NCBI GenBank assembly: GCA_037954665.1
Contig: JBBMOL010000116.1
Coordinates: forward strand, 1,454,807 to 1,518,806
DNA from: Laguncularia racemosa
Lineage: Eukaryota > Streptophyta > Magnoliopsida > Myrtales > Combretaceae
Length of the DNA stretch: 64,000 nucleotides
Direction of reading: 5' to 3'
Made by a program: the position numbers and the translations under genes. The notes beneath the pieces were generated by a model. It saw nothing but the letters and a program-made list of their open reading frames with translations. It was not told the DNA's origin and made no database searches. This document shows, piece after piece, positions 10,946 through 23,584 of this stretch (position 1 is its first letter; the number at the start of each line of letters is the position of its first letter).

Positions 10946-12443
10946 TGATAAGTCACAAAATACCCCTATCTAGAGTAATGAAATTGTGCTTTATTGTTGA
11001 ATTTTTAGATGATTTGTTGAAGAAAAGGATGCTTAATGGAATGAATGTTAATTTCAGTATTTTCCAGAGTATTTTGGAGCTAAGGGAAGGAGTTCTGAAG
11101 AGTCGGATCAAGTTTGGAAGGAATTGGATACAATACATATGAAGTAAAGAATTCTGGAAAGTACACAAGCGAGATACACGCCCATGTACTTTGCTTGTGT
11201 ATACTGAAGTGGATGTCTGGAAAGTACACGAGTGAGATACACGCCCATGTACTTTGCTTGTGTATACTGCAGTGGATGTCTGGAAAGTACACGAGCAAAG
11301 TACACTCCCATGTACTTTGCTTGTGTATCTAAGTTTTGCTGCTGTGCAACGATGTTTCAAATACACGACCAATGTACACTCCCATGTACTTGCTCATGTA
11401 TATTCACATAAGGACACTTGGAAGAAAGCATGAGATACACGAACGAGATACACTACTCGTATATCCACTCGCGTATGTATCTAACTTGGGTACATGTATA
11501 AATAGACCGTTAGTTGCCCTAGAAAGGAGCTTCCGAATTTTGTACTTGCTCTGACACTCATAGCAGCAGGGAAAAGAAGATTCTGTCATTTCAAAAGGAG
11601 GTTGAAGACCCACGAAGAAGAAGCTTCTATCTTTAAGGGTTGTGATTATGAATTTTATTTATTCTTCTCGTAATTTTGTTTCTTTTGTTCAATTTATGGA
11701 GGAGTAGACTCTAAATCTAGATTTTATTCGAAACTTCTCTATCATGTGATGAAGATTCGGTTTTTAATGCGAAGTTGTTGACTTTCTTATGATTAATTGC
11801 ATGCCCTTCAATTGTTTCTTAGATTCATAGATCCGGAATATGAATTTATGCATGATATCATATTAGTTAATTGAGAAATTGCTTTTATGATTAGATTTAA
11901 TGCAATTAATGAGATTTGATTGTTCTTCTAGAGATAGGAAACAAGAGTCTTCTATTTACATCGATTATTTTGATGCGAATTCACGTGCTTTATGCAATTC
12001 TAGGTTGCTATTAAATAAGGAGAGATCCTATTTGATAAATCTAGGATTAGATAGGTTAATATACTTGAGAAAGTAGTTAACTTGACTAGGGAATTTGACA
12101 GTATAAGAAGTCAACTATGCCAATCTTCATGAATCTAATGAATTACATGATAGAGAAGGAGTAGAATAAGATCTAGGTTGCTTTTGTTAATTGATAAATC
12201 TTCGGAACCATTGTTGTTAGTGCGTTATTAGTTTTAAGATTAGATTAATTAAGTTTCATCCAACATATTTAAGCGTCGGTTAGATAATAGGAACGGAGTT
12301 AGTACTAGTAGTTGGTGTATCTCTAAGGGACGACCTTGTGCTTACTTGCTATATTACGCTACGATGGGTGTGCTTGCCTATTGCTTCGTAGTAAGATTAA
12401 GAACAAGAATTATAAATATTAAAACTACAATTGGCAACGATCA
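10946..12443 (+). repeat. 3' LTR of the Athila-type element
   Basis: Starts TGATAAGTCAC and ends GGCAACGATCA, so it has TG...CA ends; 1498 bp. It carries three 63-bp units (starts 11158, 11221, 11284) against four in the 5' LTR, and a TATA box at 11497-11505. Scattered substitutions separate it from the 5' LTR, so the insertion is not very recent. Confidence 0.92.
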
Positions 12444-15400
12444 GCTAACAGTTCTAATTAATTTTTATTGATTTGAGGTTCTTGTACTTAATTTAGAGAC
12501 ATACATTTCCATAATTTTGTTGAAAATTTTATTATTATTATTTTTTATTATTGTTATTATTTTTTCATTTAATTTTTACTAACTCATAAACCAAGCCTTT
12601 TTTTATTATTACTATTATTTTTATCATTTTTATTTATTTATTAAAAAAATCTATATTGGTGGGGGTGGGGGTAGGGGGGTGGTGGTGGTAAAAATAGAGT
12701 GTCTACAAGTTTCTTTTAGTTAGTATACGGAAATTTGTTAGATGGCATTCAACTAGTTTATACTATACACAATTTATGACCAAAGGTCATTTATGTTCAT
12801 GCCAAAAGCCAAAACATATACAAACACTAGAAATCTTAAATCAATCATTTGTGCTAGCATAATTTATCGAACAAAACTTCATTTTTTTACCTCTATAATT
12901 ATAGTTATTTAAACAATAGTTACAGTTCAAGTACTAATCAAGCATAATAATTTTAAATCCTAAACCTACTGCACATATTAGTTGTACTAGTAAGCATTAG
13001 TAGATCTGTTGCTAAAAAATCATTAGCAATAATGATACAATGCAATAATACCAAGAAAAAAAAATTAGAATCCTCTTGTAAGATCACAATAAGTGATTAT
13101 ACAAGGTTTAATAGTTAACAAATGAGTGGTTTATACTATTGACCACAAGCATTACAGTCATTACATTTTAAGGGATACCTTCATTGTAACAACCTGCAAT
13201 GGACAATATCAAAGCCTAAGAATAATTTTCCTTGTTATTTGAAAAATTTGATATACCCATTAAGCGTCATTATGATCAAGATTGCACTAATAAAGGTAAG
13301 CAATTCTATGTAGAGGGTAAAGCAAATTCACTTAAATATCATATTAATGTAATCACTAATAAGTTTGAACCTCGTAACAAAGATAGATAATAAAATTCTT
13401 TATAATAAGTATATATTCATCCATAATTCAAATGTCTAATTTTTCCTAACATAATCTTCTTCCTCTCACTTCCCAATCCTAGCGACATGTATCTTAAAGC
13501 TTATTGTAGGTATAAGTCTACCAAGGTAAAGCTAAAATAGTCCCTACAAAATATTCAAACTGTGGGGGTGTAAGCATAAAGCTTAGTGAGATATCATCTC
13601 ATAGCACCTTTTTGCAGAACTTTAACTAATCTTATCAAACATAAGAATACAAGATAAGCATATGAAATGCACACATTGCATGTGGTCATTGAGAACCATG
13701 TGAAGTCAAGGGTATAATCCCTCTCTTAAGATCGATGGTTGAGAAGTGTTAGTTCTATTATTGTCTAGGTTAAACCAAACAATCCAAAATCTCTTAATGT
13801 GACATCCTTAACTACTCAAATCAATATATATTAAAGGAGACAATGCTTTAAATCAAATAAAACACCATAAGGAAGGATCCCCTAGCTATTCACACCTCGA
13901 ATGAACAAAATGAAGTGTTCATCCCTAACTACTACACCTCTAGATACACGTAAGCCAAAGTGGTTAATGGACTTAGACTCTATCAAAAGTATGACCCTCC
14001 TCTAAGTCACTTAGTTTGCAGATGGTAGAGTAAGCCCTTGACTTAGGTCAGCTACTCCATTTACCACGTAACAGTGATAGCATGACTTAATGTAAAGTGT
14101 AATGCATGTCTCATTCTCATTTTAAGGTTTGATATGCTGACATTCATTTAATTCATGTGACCACTCAAATATCATAGACACTTTACATCATTGTATAACA
14201 AGCAACATCTAGAACTCATTCAAGTATATATTAAGGTATTTTCACACTAAAGATAACCTAAAAGACATCATAAGTAACCTAACCCCATACATGCCTCTAA
14301 ATTACTTATCTTATTTAGGTGCAACCACGCTACAATTATAATGCAAAGTAATAATTATAGAATGATATTCACTAGGCCATAATAATAAAAAATGGTAGTA
14401 ATTCTTTGGATAGTAAGTAGCATTGTCAAGATCTCCTATTAAACCTTTATTTTACTTTTAGCGTTTCTAGTTTGTTGTTTTCTTTGATTACATTTGTAAT
14501 ATGATCTAAAGTTTATGTGATTTTATGTTTCACTTGTCTTTCAATTATTTTAAGAAATCAAAAGTGAGGTTTATTTTCTTTTGAGGTGTAATGCTCCAAA
14601 GGGGGGCCTAGTAAAAGTGCCTAAAGGTTTTTATATCATATGTGCACTTATAGTATGAAACCACCTTGCACATTAGAGGTTATTAAACTCTAATTAAATT
14701 TCTCTTAATAATAATACTTATAAATGATTAATATATAAAAATAACTATGGAGACATGAAATTCACAATTTACTAGAATTATAAGAAATTGGTGTCTTTTA
14801 TCAAATTGTAAAGTCAGGTAATCACAACTCCAAAGAAAACTAGGTTCAAGCAAGGTTAAAAGGAAAATTGACCTTAGAATAAGAGAATGTACAAGTTTCA
14901 GATATCTCATTACTTGATCTAGGTTTAGTTTAACTATTACCCTATCTTATACCTATTCATAGATGTTTGAGTTTAAAAGTCTCATTGCTTGGTTCTTAGT
15001 CTATGCTTAACTTTGATATCACCAGCTAGGAAAAACTAATGGGGTATAAGTTACATTCAGCTTGGTGACATATTCCTCGTATTATACCTTTCAAGTAATA
15101 GAATAAGTTATTTAGCAAGCATATGAATGCAACAAAAAAATGAATTGAACAGTGTGTGTAGTCATCTAAAAATTGTATATAGTATAGATTTAATGCTCTT
15201 TGTTTGTTGGGGTTAGGAAATAACAACTAACATGTCAGCTTTAGGTTCCAATTACCTTAGCCCATTTATCATCATGCATCTCCACAAAACAATATATATA
15301 TATATATCATCAATCCATAAATGCCCTATGGATGTGGATGTGAGTTACACCTACAGTTGTGCTTACCTCTAAGAAGTAAATTCCAAAACTTGGCTTTAAT

Positions 15401-16648
15401 CAAAGGGCAGTATTTCTTGATACACACAAGTTTTTAGAGATATAGGCAATGTTACATATGAAAAATCACTTTCATATAGCCTCTTCATACCATTGTGTAA
15501 CGCCGACAATCTTAAAAAATGTAGATCATGGTATATGTGATCCAATTTATCATTTAAGCTAAATATCATTAAAGTCCGATTATTTAGGTGTCCACTAAAA
15601 TTTTCATAGACAATTAGAAACCTTAGCACTCTAACACACAATAAAGCACCCAAGTTCATTTTTATATATTATAGTGGCTTCACACAAGGAACAAGCATTT
15701 GATTTATCACTTATGATTCCTAATCCCATGCATCAATTTATTTATATATTCAATATAGCTATAACTATTAGTATATGCACAAGCAAATGTAATAGTCATA
15801 GAAATACTCACTGGACAATAACACCTATTAATAATAGTAATCCTTAAGTACTCAGGGTTAAGATCAATATCACTTGATAAGGAAAATAATAGTGTTACTA
15901 TAATTATCTAGTAAATTGTCTAAACAATTTAAATTAGGCTTGCTATATTTTTCGATTTTGATTAGTTTCACAGTTTAGCTATAACTTTCCAATTTCATGT
16001 TAAATTTTCACGTTCTTATAGTCATTTTGAAAATTTTAAAGTAAACTTTCACATGGTGAGGTCATTTTGGTCATGTAGAATGCATAAATTGAGTTAAGAG
16101 TCAGATAAGTTTCGTTGGTTAGACTTTTTACACCCATTTTAAAGCTTTTAAGTTTATTTTTTTCCCCAAACTTAATGAAACTAATCCTAACCAATTTCTA
16201 ATCTTAATTAGGCTTTTATTTAGTGGCTTAAGTAGCATAAATCTATTGAGCTTGCTGGTTGGTTAGGCCCAAGTTGGATTTTCAAGTCATTTTTATCGAT
16301 TTTGCATATTTTCACCAAAAACCCTAATATTATCACCTAATTAAAGATCTTTAACTCTAATTTACTCCTAATCATATTTTATTTTATTTATAAGTTGGAA
16401 TTAAAGGAAAACTACATCAATCTATCATTTTTAGCATTGGTTTAATGGATTTAAGAGAGGATTTTCATGATTTCTCAACTTAATCACTTTTTGACTACTC
16501 CTAATTACTCGTTAATATTACTTAATGTTGTAAAATACTTAATAAGCCAATGTTTAAGCCCTTTATCTCCCTAATGTGTCTCAACCAAGCTAAGGGAGTG
16601 CTTCTATGGTCACGTTCTTTCATGTCTTTATTGACTCCTTAGGCCTAA
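12444..16648. other. AT-rich noncoding sequence, unclassified
   Basis: About 4.2 kb with no coding signal that I can support; the few short ORFs have no recognisable motif. It holds a G-rich tract at 12659-12690 and a (TA)n run at about 15291-15307. This and 42054-46949 are the older sequence into which the nested stack inserted. It may include old transposon remains, but I cannot name any. Confidence 0.5.
12659..12690 (+). repeat. G-rich low-complexity tract
   Basis: Runs of G5, G5, G6 and later GG separated by one or two bases (GGTGGGGGTGGGGGTAGGGG). The spacing would allow a G-quadruplex. No gene adjoins it. Confidence 0.6.
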
Positions 16649-17260
16649 TGATGGGAATCAAATCATGACAATTACAAATTCACTTAATGGAAAATCAAAC
16701 CACAAAGGCTGATGGTGAACCCATTTAGGCTAGCCATAAAGGCCAGTGGTGCAAACATTTAAGCCAGCCATAAAGGTTAGCGGCCTAGCTATTTAGGTTG
16801 GCCTTTAAGTTTGGTGGCTTATATATTTAGGTCGGCCATAAAGGTCAGCAGTGCACGTGTTTAAGACCAGCGGCCTAAGTGTCTTCAAGGCTGACGACTT
16901 ACTCCATTAGACCGGTTGCTTTATGTAGTTTCGAGCTTGTTTATCTTTAGTGCTATAAATAACTTTTGTAATGAAAAGACTTTAGACTTATGACATTTGA
17001 GAAATACATAAAGTGGAGTTTTACTTCATTTTTTATACTCTTATCAATCCTATAGATTGTGGCGAGTGACAGTATCAGGCTTGTTGTGCGTCATATTAAC
17101 AATCTATGCTAGGACTATTCTTTTACTAGTGTGTAATATCTAGTAAGGGTTTAGGGTTTATCTTATTATTATTGTTCGTTTGATTATCCAATTGTGTTTG
17201 TTGCAATTCGTTAGCTTAGATTCGAATTACTTGATTCAATTTTAGGAATTAAGCACATCA
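16649..17260 (+). repeat. 5' LTR of the host pol-less element
   Basis: Starts TGATGGGAATC and ends AAGCACATCA, 612 bp. It matches 37951-38293 plus 41785-42053. U3 (about 16705-16920) holds repeated GGCCAGCCATAAAGGCC-like modules, and TATAAATA follows at 16954-16961. Confidence 0.9.
16954..16961 (+). promoter_or_regulatory. LTR TATA box
   Basis: TATAAATA within GTGCTATAAATAAC, directly after the GGCCAGC-type repeat modules. It is conserved in the 3' LTR at about 38256. Confidence 0.6.
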
Positions 17261-17263
17261 TAT

Positions 17264-17276
17264 TTAGTGTCAGAGC
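17264..17276 (+). promoter_or_regulatory. Primer-binding site, decayed
   Basis: TTAGTGTCAGAGC, three bases after the LTR, matches the initiator-tRNA-Met primer site TTGGTATCAGAGC except for two G/A exchanges. Confidence 0.65.
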
Positions 17277-17726
17277 ATTGGTCGAGGGAAGGGATTATGA
17301 CGTAGTTGTTGATTTTGAATTGAGAAATTAAGGTTTTCATTGTGAATTATGTTGTGGTTGATTGAAATTGAATTGGGATTGAACGATGATTGATGTTTAG
17401 GTTGTGTTGCTATTTGTGTGTGATTATAATTAGGGCTTGTGCCTTGGTTATTGATAGTGAATTGAAACTTGGGGTTTATACTATGGTTGTTATTATGGGT
17501 TATGTGATTGTAATTTGGAGATTAGGTAAAGATTGATAATTAGGGGTTATGTTGCGGTTTGTATGTCTTGAAGTTGGGGTTTGTATTGTCAGTTGTGCTG
17601 GGTTTGATTAGAATTGAATTAGGGATTAAACGGAGGTTGAAAATTAGGGATTGTGTCATTAAGGATTATTACGGTGTTTGATTGTGATTTGTGAATTCCT
17701 GTATTGAGACTGCAATTCAGCGAAGC

Positions 17727-18251
17727 ATGTTGAACGACAATGTTAATGGAGAAATTGGGAATGAAGCCAATAGTTGGGTTAGAGGAGGAGGTCAAGGACA
17801 TCATGTTGTAGGTGGAAGAAGAACTTTAGAAGAACAATTACAAGACTTAACTACTATTGTTGCTAATTTAGCAACACAAGTTGATCAAATGACATTGCCC
17901 TAACAGCCAATAGCAAATCCACAGGCACTCCTACCTCAAGTAGACCTTAATGTTGTATGTAAAGAAGGAACATTATGAGGAAATAGGGGCAGGCAAGTTA
18001 GAAGAGAGTATCATGCTTACTAAGAGGAAAGGGATGATAACTTTGAGGATGAACTTTATCCTAATTGTGAGTTTAGGCCACTTAGGGATCTGAAATATGT
18101 GAAATTGCAGATGCCTTCATTTGCTGGAAAGGGATCTGCAGAAGAATATCTTGATTGGGAAGATAAGGTAAAAGGACTTTTTAAGTATTATGAAATCAAT
18201 GACAACACTTAAGTACGTTTGGTAGCAGTTAAGTTTACAGGGCATGCTGCC
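17727..18251 (+). pseudogene. gag: gag, N-terminal part, interrupted by the Harbinger insertion
   Basis: The start ATG 17727 (MLNDNVNGEIGNEANS) is chosen because it aligns with MSYDNVNGYIGNEANS of the array at 46950. A coiled-coil-like stretch (LEEQLQDLTTIVANLATQV) follows, then LQMPSFAGKGSAEEYLDWE (about 18107-18163) and the VRLVAVKFTGHAAL motif of chromovirus capsid, which is cut at 18251 by the transposon. Stops occur at 17900 (TAA), 17977 (TGA) and a few later codons. The frame resumes after 23846 with WWKDIV-like codons. Confidence 0.8.
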
Positions 18252-18254
18252 TTA

Positions 18255-18430
18255 AGTAGCGTTTGGTTGGCATTAGAATCTGGTATTGGACAGGACAAAT
18301 TTTTTTGTCCTTTGTTTGGTTACCATCCATGAAGAAAGTACTGGACAAAATATGAATATGGTACTGGATAAAATCAGATATATTTGTACCATGTGTAATT
18401 CAGTACAAAAAATCCGGTACTGGACTAAAA
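18255..18430 (+). repeat. Left terminal and subterminal repeats of the Harbinger element
   Basis: The terminal inverted repeat AGTAGCGTTTGGTT is followed by CTGGTATTGGACAGGACAA, which pairs with the right end after a short gap. GTACTGG motifs recur at about 18340, 18361 and 18418. Such subterminal motifs often bind the transposase or its Myb partner. Confidence 0.7.
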
Positions 18431-18888
18431 CCCTATTTTTGCGAAATTCCTAATTTGCCCCTCAAAGATTTTGTGTTAATCTGCTGATCACTTTCCCTTC
18501 CTCCTTTATTGTGTAAACTTTTTCCTTTACCACAGCTACTTTGGAATAAGGAACTATGATAGCTCATCGGCGTCGGTCCTTCTCTATCGCTCATCGTGGA
18601 ATCGACCGCAAGTTCGACCATCGTCGTTGTCAAGCTACAAGTCGTAATCAGGTTTGTATGCTTCCATCTGTTCTCAAATTCTTCCTTCCTTTTCAATGTT
18701 CCTCGCATGCTTGTTGGATGTTGCCGTCCAGTTGTCCCCTAGTGCTCCCTTGCTTGTCTAAAGTTGTCCCATTAGCCCTGTTGATTGAAGGAGAATTTTA
18801 GAATTAGAGTTTCAAGGGCTTTAGTTAATTATTTAGGTTGTACTAGCCTGATGTGTTACAAGGGATTTTAGGTTTAAGGGTTTAGTAA

Positions 18889-20238
18889 ATGGACGGTTTA
18901 GGATTGGGAGGGGGATTTTTGTCGGGTCCAAATGGGGGCTTGTTAGATTTAGAATCTCTGATGCATCAGCATAGACAGGCTCAATTAGGCCATTCGTCGA
19001 TGAATCATCAACGTCATATGAATCTGATTGTTGGACTTAAAAACGATCCCCTTCCAATTGGATTAATGGATGAGAAAGGAGGTTCAGGGCAGTAGGGGAT
19101 GCTGGTAAATCTTGGCAAGGGGAAGGCCCTAGTTGGGTTGGTAAGCAATAGCAATATGAGTGAGGACGACGACATGAGTTTTGATGATTGGAGTAGTGAG
19201 AACCCTAGCGGGGTAAAGGGTAAAAAGGGTTCTCCTTAGCAGTGGATGAAATGGACCGATGACATGGTTAGGCTTCTTATCGTTGTGGTTGCTTGTGTAG
19301 GTGATGAAGGTGCTTTTGAGGGTGAGGAGGTGCTTAAGAGGAAATACAGGATCTTCTAAAAGAAGGGAAAATGGAAAACTATTTCGAAGATTATGATTAG
19401 CAATGGTTGTCATGTTTCGCCTCAGCAATGTGAGGATAAGTTCAACAACTTGAACAAGAGGTACAAGAAGTTGAATGATATTCTTGGAAGGGGTACCAGT
19501 TGTTAAGTAGTGGAGAATATTACTCTCATGGATTCAATGCCGCAACTTTCAGCCAAATCTAGGGAGGATGTGAGAAAGATTCTAAGCTGGAAGCACTTAT
19601 TTTACAAAGAGATGTGTGCATACCACAATGGTCAGAAATTTCCAAATTGCCAAGATTTTGGTATGCAAGGATATACTCTACAACTTAAGAGGTGCATGAG
19701 AGAAAACAATGCATCTAATGGTGATGTAGAGGATAACGATGATAAAGAAAATGATGACTAGGATAATGAGGATGATGATGATGCAGAGGGGGATGGTAGT
19801 AGAAAGAAGGAATATAATGAAAGGAGGAAGGGGAGTGATGATGACTACCTTTTATGGCCATAGGATGGTTTTGAGGTTGAAATGGTAGGGATATTTCAGG
19901 ATCTGTCAAAGTTGGTGTGGGAAAGAAAGGAGTGGATTAAGAGAAAGGCAATGCAGCTTCAAGATCAAAAGATACGAATTTTGGTAGAAGCTTTAGAGCT
20001 TGAAAAACAACGATTTAAGTGGCTTAGGTACCACAGTAAGAAAAATGGGGAGCTGGAGAGGTTGAGGTTGGAGAATGAGAGGATGAGCCTTGAAAACAAA
20101 CGCAGCCATAGACTTAGGTATTGCAGCAAGAATGATTATCATCATTCTGAGATGTGTGAAGGGTTTGTTTGTAGCAAGGTTACAGAAACTGAGTCGGAAA
20201 AAGTTTTTGAATTTACAATGATTATCATCATTTTGTGA
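18889..20238 (+). pseudogene. Trihelix (MYB/SANT-like) transcription factor, decayed host-derived copy
   Basis: A single frame of 450 codons, MDGLGLGGGFLSG to TGA 20236, contains six nonsense codons (TAG 19093, TAG 19237, TAA 19357, TAA 19504, TAG 19759, TAG 19861) and no frameshift. The DNA-binding part spans about 19240-19500: WTDDMVRLLI, then KKGKWKTISKIM and SPQQCEDKFNNLNKRYKKL, the trihelix signature. An acidic linker (about 19725-19790) and a C-terminal coiled coil (LELEKQRFKWLR, ELERLRLENERM) follow. To my knowledge this order and length match single-exon plant trihelix genes, not the usual Harbinger accessory protein, which is present separately at 22116. I infer capture of a host gene. 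Confidence 0.8.
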
Positions 20239-20609
20239 CCTATTTGGTTTATGAGAATCTGTTCGAGAAGTGTCGATGCAAGCAACCATCCTTTTTTTTT
20301 TTTTTTATTTGTGTTTGGCTTTAGGCAAAGAAGAAAACTCTAGATATGTTTTGATAGTGTAATGATAACTGTGATGCTATATGTTTTTGCTACCCTTATT
20401 GAATTTAGATTATGTAGCATATGATGTTGTCCATTATGTTTTGTATTATGAAAATTATCTTCGAATCCCCAACGTTACACTCATGGGTCTTTCCTTTGAT
20501 ATGTCATATAGATCATAGATCATCATGGATTTCTGATTTATCTTCTTGGATGGAGAGTCTATATCAATATGCTTACAATGGTGGTAGCTGGTTTCTATTA
20601 TATAAACTT

Positions 20610-21862
20610 TTTTTTGAATAAGAGAGTAGAGAGGGGTGCATTGAGCGAGCGAGCAATAGCTAGATATGAAACGCGTCGAGAGGTAATTGATTCACTCATT
20701 AATGGGAGTGATACAAATTGTTTATGGGAGTTAAGGATGTGTAGGAATAGTTTTGCACATCTTTGTGAACTCATTAGGGTATGAGGGGGAATGCATTGTA
20801 ATGGAAGAGTAACGGTTGAAGAATAAGTTGTGATTTTTGTTAACATCCTTGCACATCATACAAAAAATAGGAGTATTCACGTCAAATTTCGTAGATCAGG
20901 TGAGACTGTTAGTAGAAATTGCCATCAGGTGTCAGCTGCTGTGTTAAGGTTATAAGATATCTTACTTGCAAAACCCAATCCAGTACCAGAAGATTGCATT
21001 AACGAACGATGGAAATGGTTTAAGGTAATATAAAAAACCTTTTAGGTACCTTCAGTTAATCGACGATGGTCATGATTACTTATATTACAATACATTTTTT
21101 TTTTTTTTTGTTTGGGAACATATTAGGGTTGCCTTGGAGCATTAGATGGTACCTACATTGCAGTTATGACACCAGTTGCAGATAGACCTAGGTATCGAAC
21201 AAGGAAAGGGCATCTTGTAACAAATGTCATGGGTGTATGTGATTTTAACATGAAATTTATCTACATATTGGCTAGTTGGGAAGGGTTTGCATCAGATTTT
21301 AGAGTATTACATGATGCAATCATTCGATCTGATGGATTAAGAGTTGCACTTGGTAAGCACTTTAACAAAGAAAATTGTTTTCATTTTATCTATTCAATTG
21401 AAACTTTTCATGTAAATTTATGTGGTTACATTTCGTTTTAGGTTCATATTATCTAATGGATAGTGGATATTCTAATGCACCAGGATTCCTTTCCCCTTTT
21501 AGAGGAGGCGTTATCACATTCAAAAGTGGGTTACAAGTCAACGTAGGCCTTAAAATCGTGAGGAATTATTTAATTATAGACATGCAAGGGTAAGAAATGT
21601 TATAGAGAGATGTTTTGGAATTTTGAAGAAACGATGGGGTATTTTAAGGAGTCCATCATTTTATCCCATCAAAATACAAAGTCGAATGATTCTAGCTTAT
21701 TGTCTATTACACAACTTCATTCGCATATACATGCCACTAGACCCATTGGAGCACGCTATAATTGAAGGTGATGAAGTTCCAATTGGAGAAAATGGAATTG
21801 ATGCAATTGAAATGATAGAACCTATTGAGGCATGGACTGAGATGAGGAATACCTTAGCATAA
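20610..21862 (+). pseudogene. PIF/Harbinger transposase (DDE), decayed
   Basis: It cuts and moves the element. Exon 1 (start uncertain, before 20640) encodes ERAIARYETRREVIDSL with stops at 20780 and 20826 and ends at 21024. Likely introns are 21025-21126 and 21353-21441, both GT-AG. Exon 2 encodes GCLGALDGTYIAV, with the first catalytic Asp, and WEGFASDFRVLHDA, with the second. Exon 3 encodes YYLMDSGYSNAPGFL, then after a frameshift near 21505 RNVIERCFGILKKRWGIL, with the Glu of the DDE triad. It ends at TAA 21860. The triad is preserved but the frame is not. Confidence 0.85.
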
Positions 21863-22115
21863 GAGATGTACGATAAATGGAGAGCACATCATAGAAACTA
21901 GAATGTCACTAATTGTTGTACTTTCTTTGATTATGTATCTTGGATTAGTGTCACTGGTGAATTTTTGTTAATTATATATTATTGAAATCATTTGGTTGTT
22001 GAATTTTCAATTTTATGTTGCAATGTAAATTGAAATATTTTATCCACTGTTTGTATGCATGACTTACATTTTATTTGTTTGCTTTTTGCCTTACACTATG
22101 GATTAGTTTATAGTC

Positions 22116-23046
22116 ATGGACAGTAGAGATAAAAAAACTACACGTTCTTGGAGCTAAGTTGAGGAAGAAACGTTATTGATAGTGTTGGAGGAGTTAGTAG
22201 TTGAAGGATACAAAGGATAAAATAACATTTTTAAGAATGGGGCTCATGAAGAAGCTTTAAAAAGGATGAAAAGTCACATTCTAGAAATCAATCTTAATGT
22301 CAGAAAAATTGTTAACAAAATAAAGAGGTGATCAATGAAGCTGGCAGAGGTTGTTGACATGATGAATACTAGTGGTTTTGGGTGGGATGATGTCAAAAAA
22401 TGTGTTATAGTTGATAGTGATGCGGTCCTTGCCGAATACATGGAGGTAAAATCAACATTATCTTTATTTTGAAATATAATCACTTTTTTAAAGTTAATTT
22501 TTTGTTGTTATAATAACTATTTCTATTGTTTTGTAGAAACATCTGAAGGTTGGTAATCATGCCAATAAGGAATTTAAAGAGTTTGAATGACTTCAAGGGA
22601 TATTTGGAAAAGATAAAGCAAATGGCAAAAGGGCTGAGACACCAGCAGATGTGACACAAGACTTATAGAATGAGGGTGAGGATACTTTTGATGAAGATAT
22701 GGAGTTAGAACAAGTGCCACAATCTACTGAAGCCTCCAGCTATGCCTTACATGATCCATTTGTGCGACTGACTCACAAGCGTCTTATGGCAGAATATGTT
22801 GCAAAATTTATATCTACGTTTCAAAAGAGCATAAGTGATGTTATGAGTGATTTTGCTTTACTTGCAGGAAAAATTAATAATCCTCCTAGGGACGATGTTG
22901 TTGCAGGGTTGAAAACATTAGGATTGTCGGAAAATGAAGAGTTGGATATTCTTATGCAAATGGTGACAAATCCACAGTATGAGAAGTTTTTTTGGAGGCT
23001 TCAAGGAGAACAACACCTAGCATTTGTTAGGCGAATTATCGGTTGA
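22116..23046 (+). pseudogene. Harbinger Myb/SANT-like accessory protein, decayed
   Basis: PIF/Harbinger elements need a Myb/SANT-like partner that binds DNA and helps import the transposase. ATG 22116 begins MDSRDKKTTRSWS, then EEETLLIVLEELVVEGYKG and FGWDDVKKCVIVDSDAV, the Myb/SANT-like domain of this family. A GT-AG intron is at 22446-22536. Exon 2 encodes the motifs FRLTHKRL-like FVRLTHKRLMAEYV and a C-terminal helical block (MVTNPQYEKFFWRL) that ends at TGA 23044. Stops at about 22155, 22218, 22329, 22587 and 22665 inactivate it. The final 115 codons are open. Confidence 0.8.
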
Positions 23047-23584
23047 TGTAAAAAATGTTTGCAGTATTTGTGTAATTGAGACTTCTTTCATTGGCTTTGT
23101 ATTATTGAACCTCTCTACCCTGGTTTAGTACCTTGTATGGTTAAACTTGTTTTCATATTTTGTAGAAGTTGTAACCTCATGTATCTCCTGCAACAGAGTT
23201 GGCAGATTTTCTATCAAATGTAGTTGGCAGGTTAAAATCATAGAAACTATTTTGACTATTCCTTCGTATGATTATTATCTTATCTATGCCATTTATACCT
23301 TATCCTTATGAAATATAAAAGTGGTTGATGTTCCAATCTAATCGATCTAATTTGTGGATGGATTTTGGAATTTTCAAGTCCTTCAGTGGCTTATTCAAAG
23401 TAGTTGATGGATATGTGGATATTTCAGTGTAAAAGTGTTTTATGTCTTCAGTGACTAATTCAAAATCATAAATAATGTATTATTTTATTAAATAGAACAT
23501 AATTTTTTCCCCTAAAATATTTAATATAATATATTAAACCTTCAAATCATTTTTCCTTATAATAATATTAAATATATATAAATA

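Larger units (their letters stand above)
1..12443 (+). mobile_element. Athila-type Ty3/gypsy LTR retrotransposon, nearly complete, decayed
   Basis: Two long LTRs (1-1552 and 10946-12443) flank a primer-binding site, gag, protease, RT, RNase H, integrase, a third ORF and a polypurine tract, all on the + strand. The domain order, the DLGAS protease motif, the extra ORF after pol and the long 3' spacer fit the Athila lineage. The left LTR lacks about its first 9 bases (TGATAAGTC in the right copy) because the window begins inside it, so the target-site duplication cannot be checked. The LTRs differ by scattered substitutions and by one 63-bp repeat unit. Every ORF has nonsense codons or frameshifts, so the copy is inactive. 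Confidence 0.9.
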
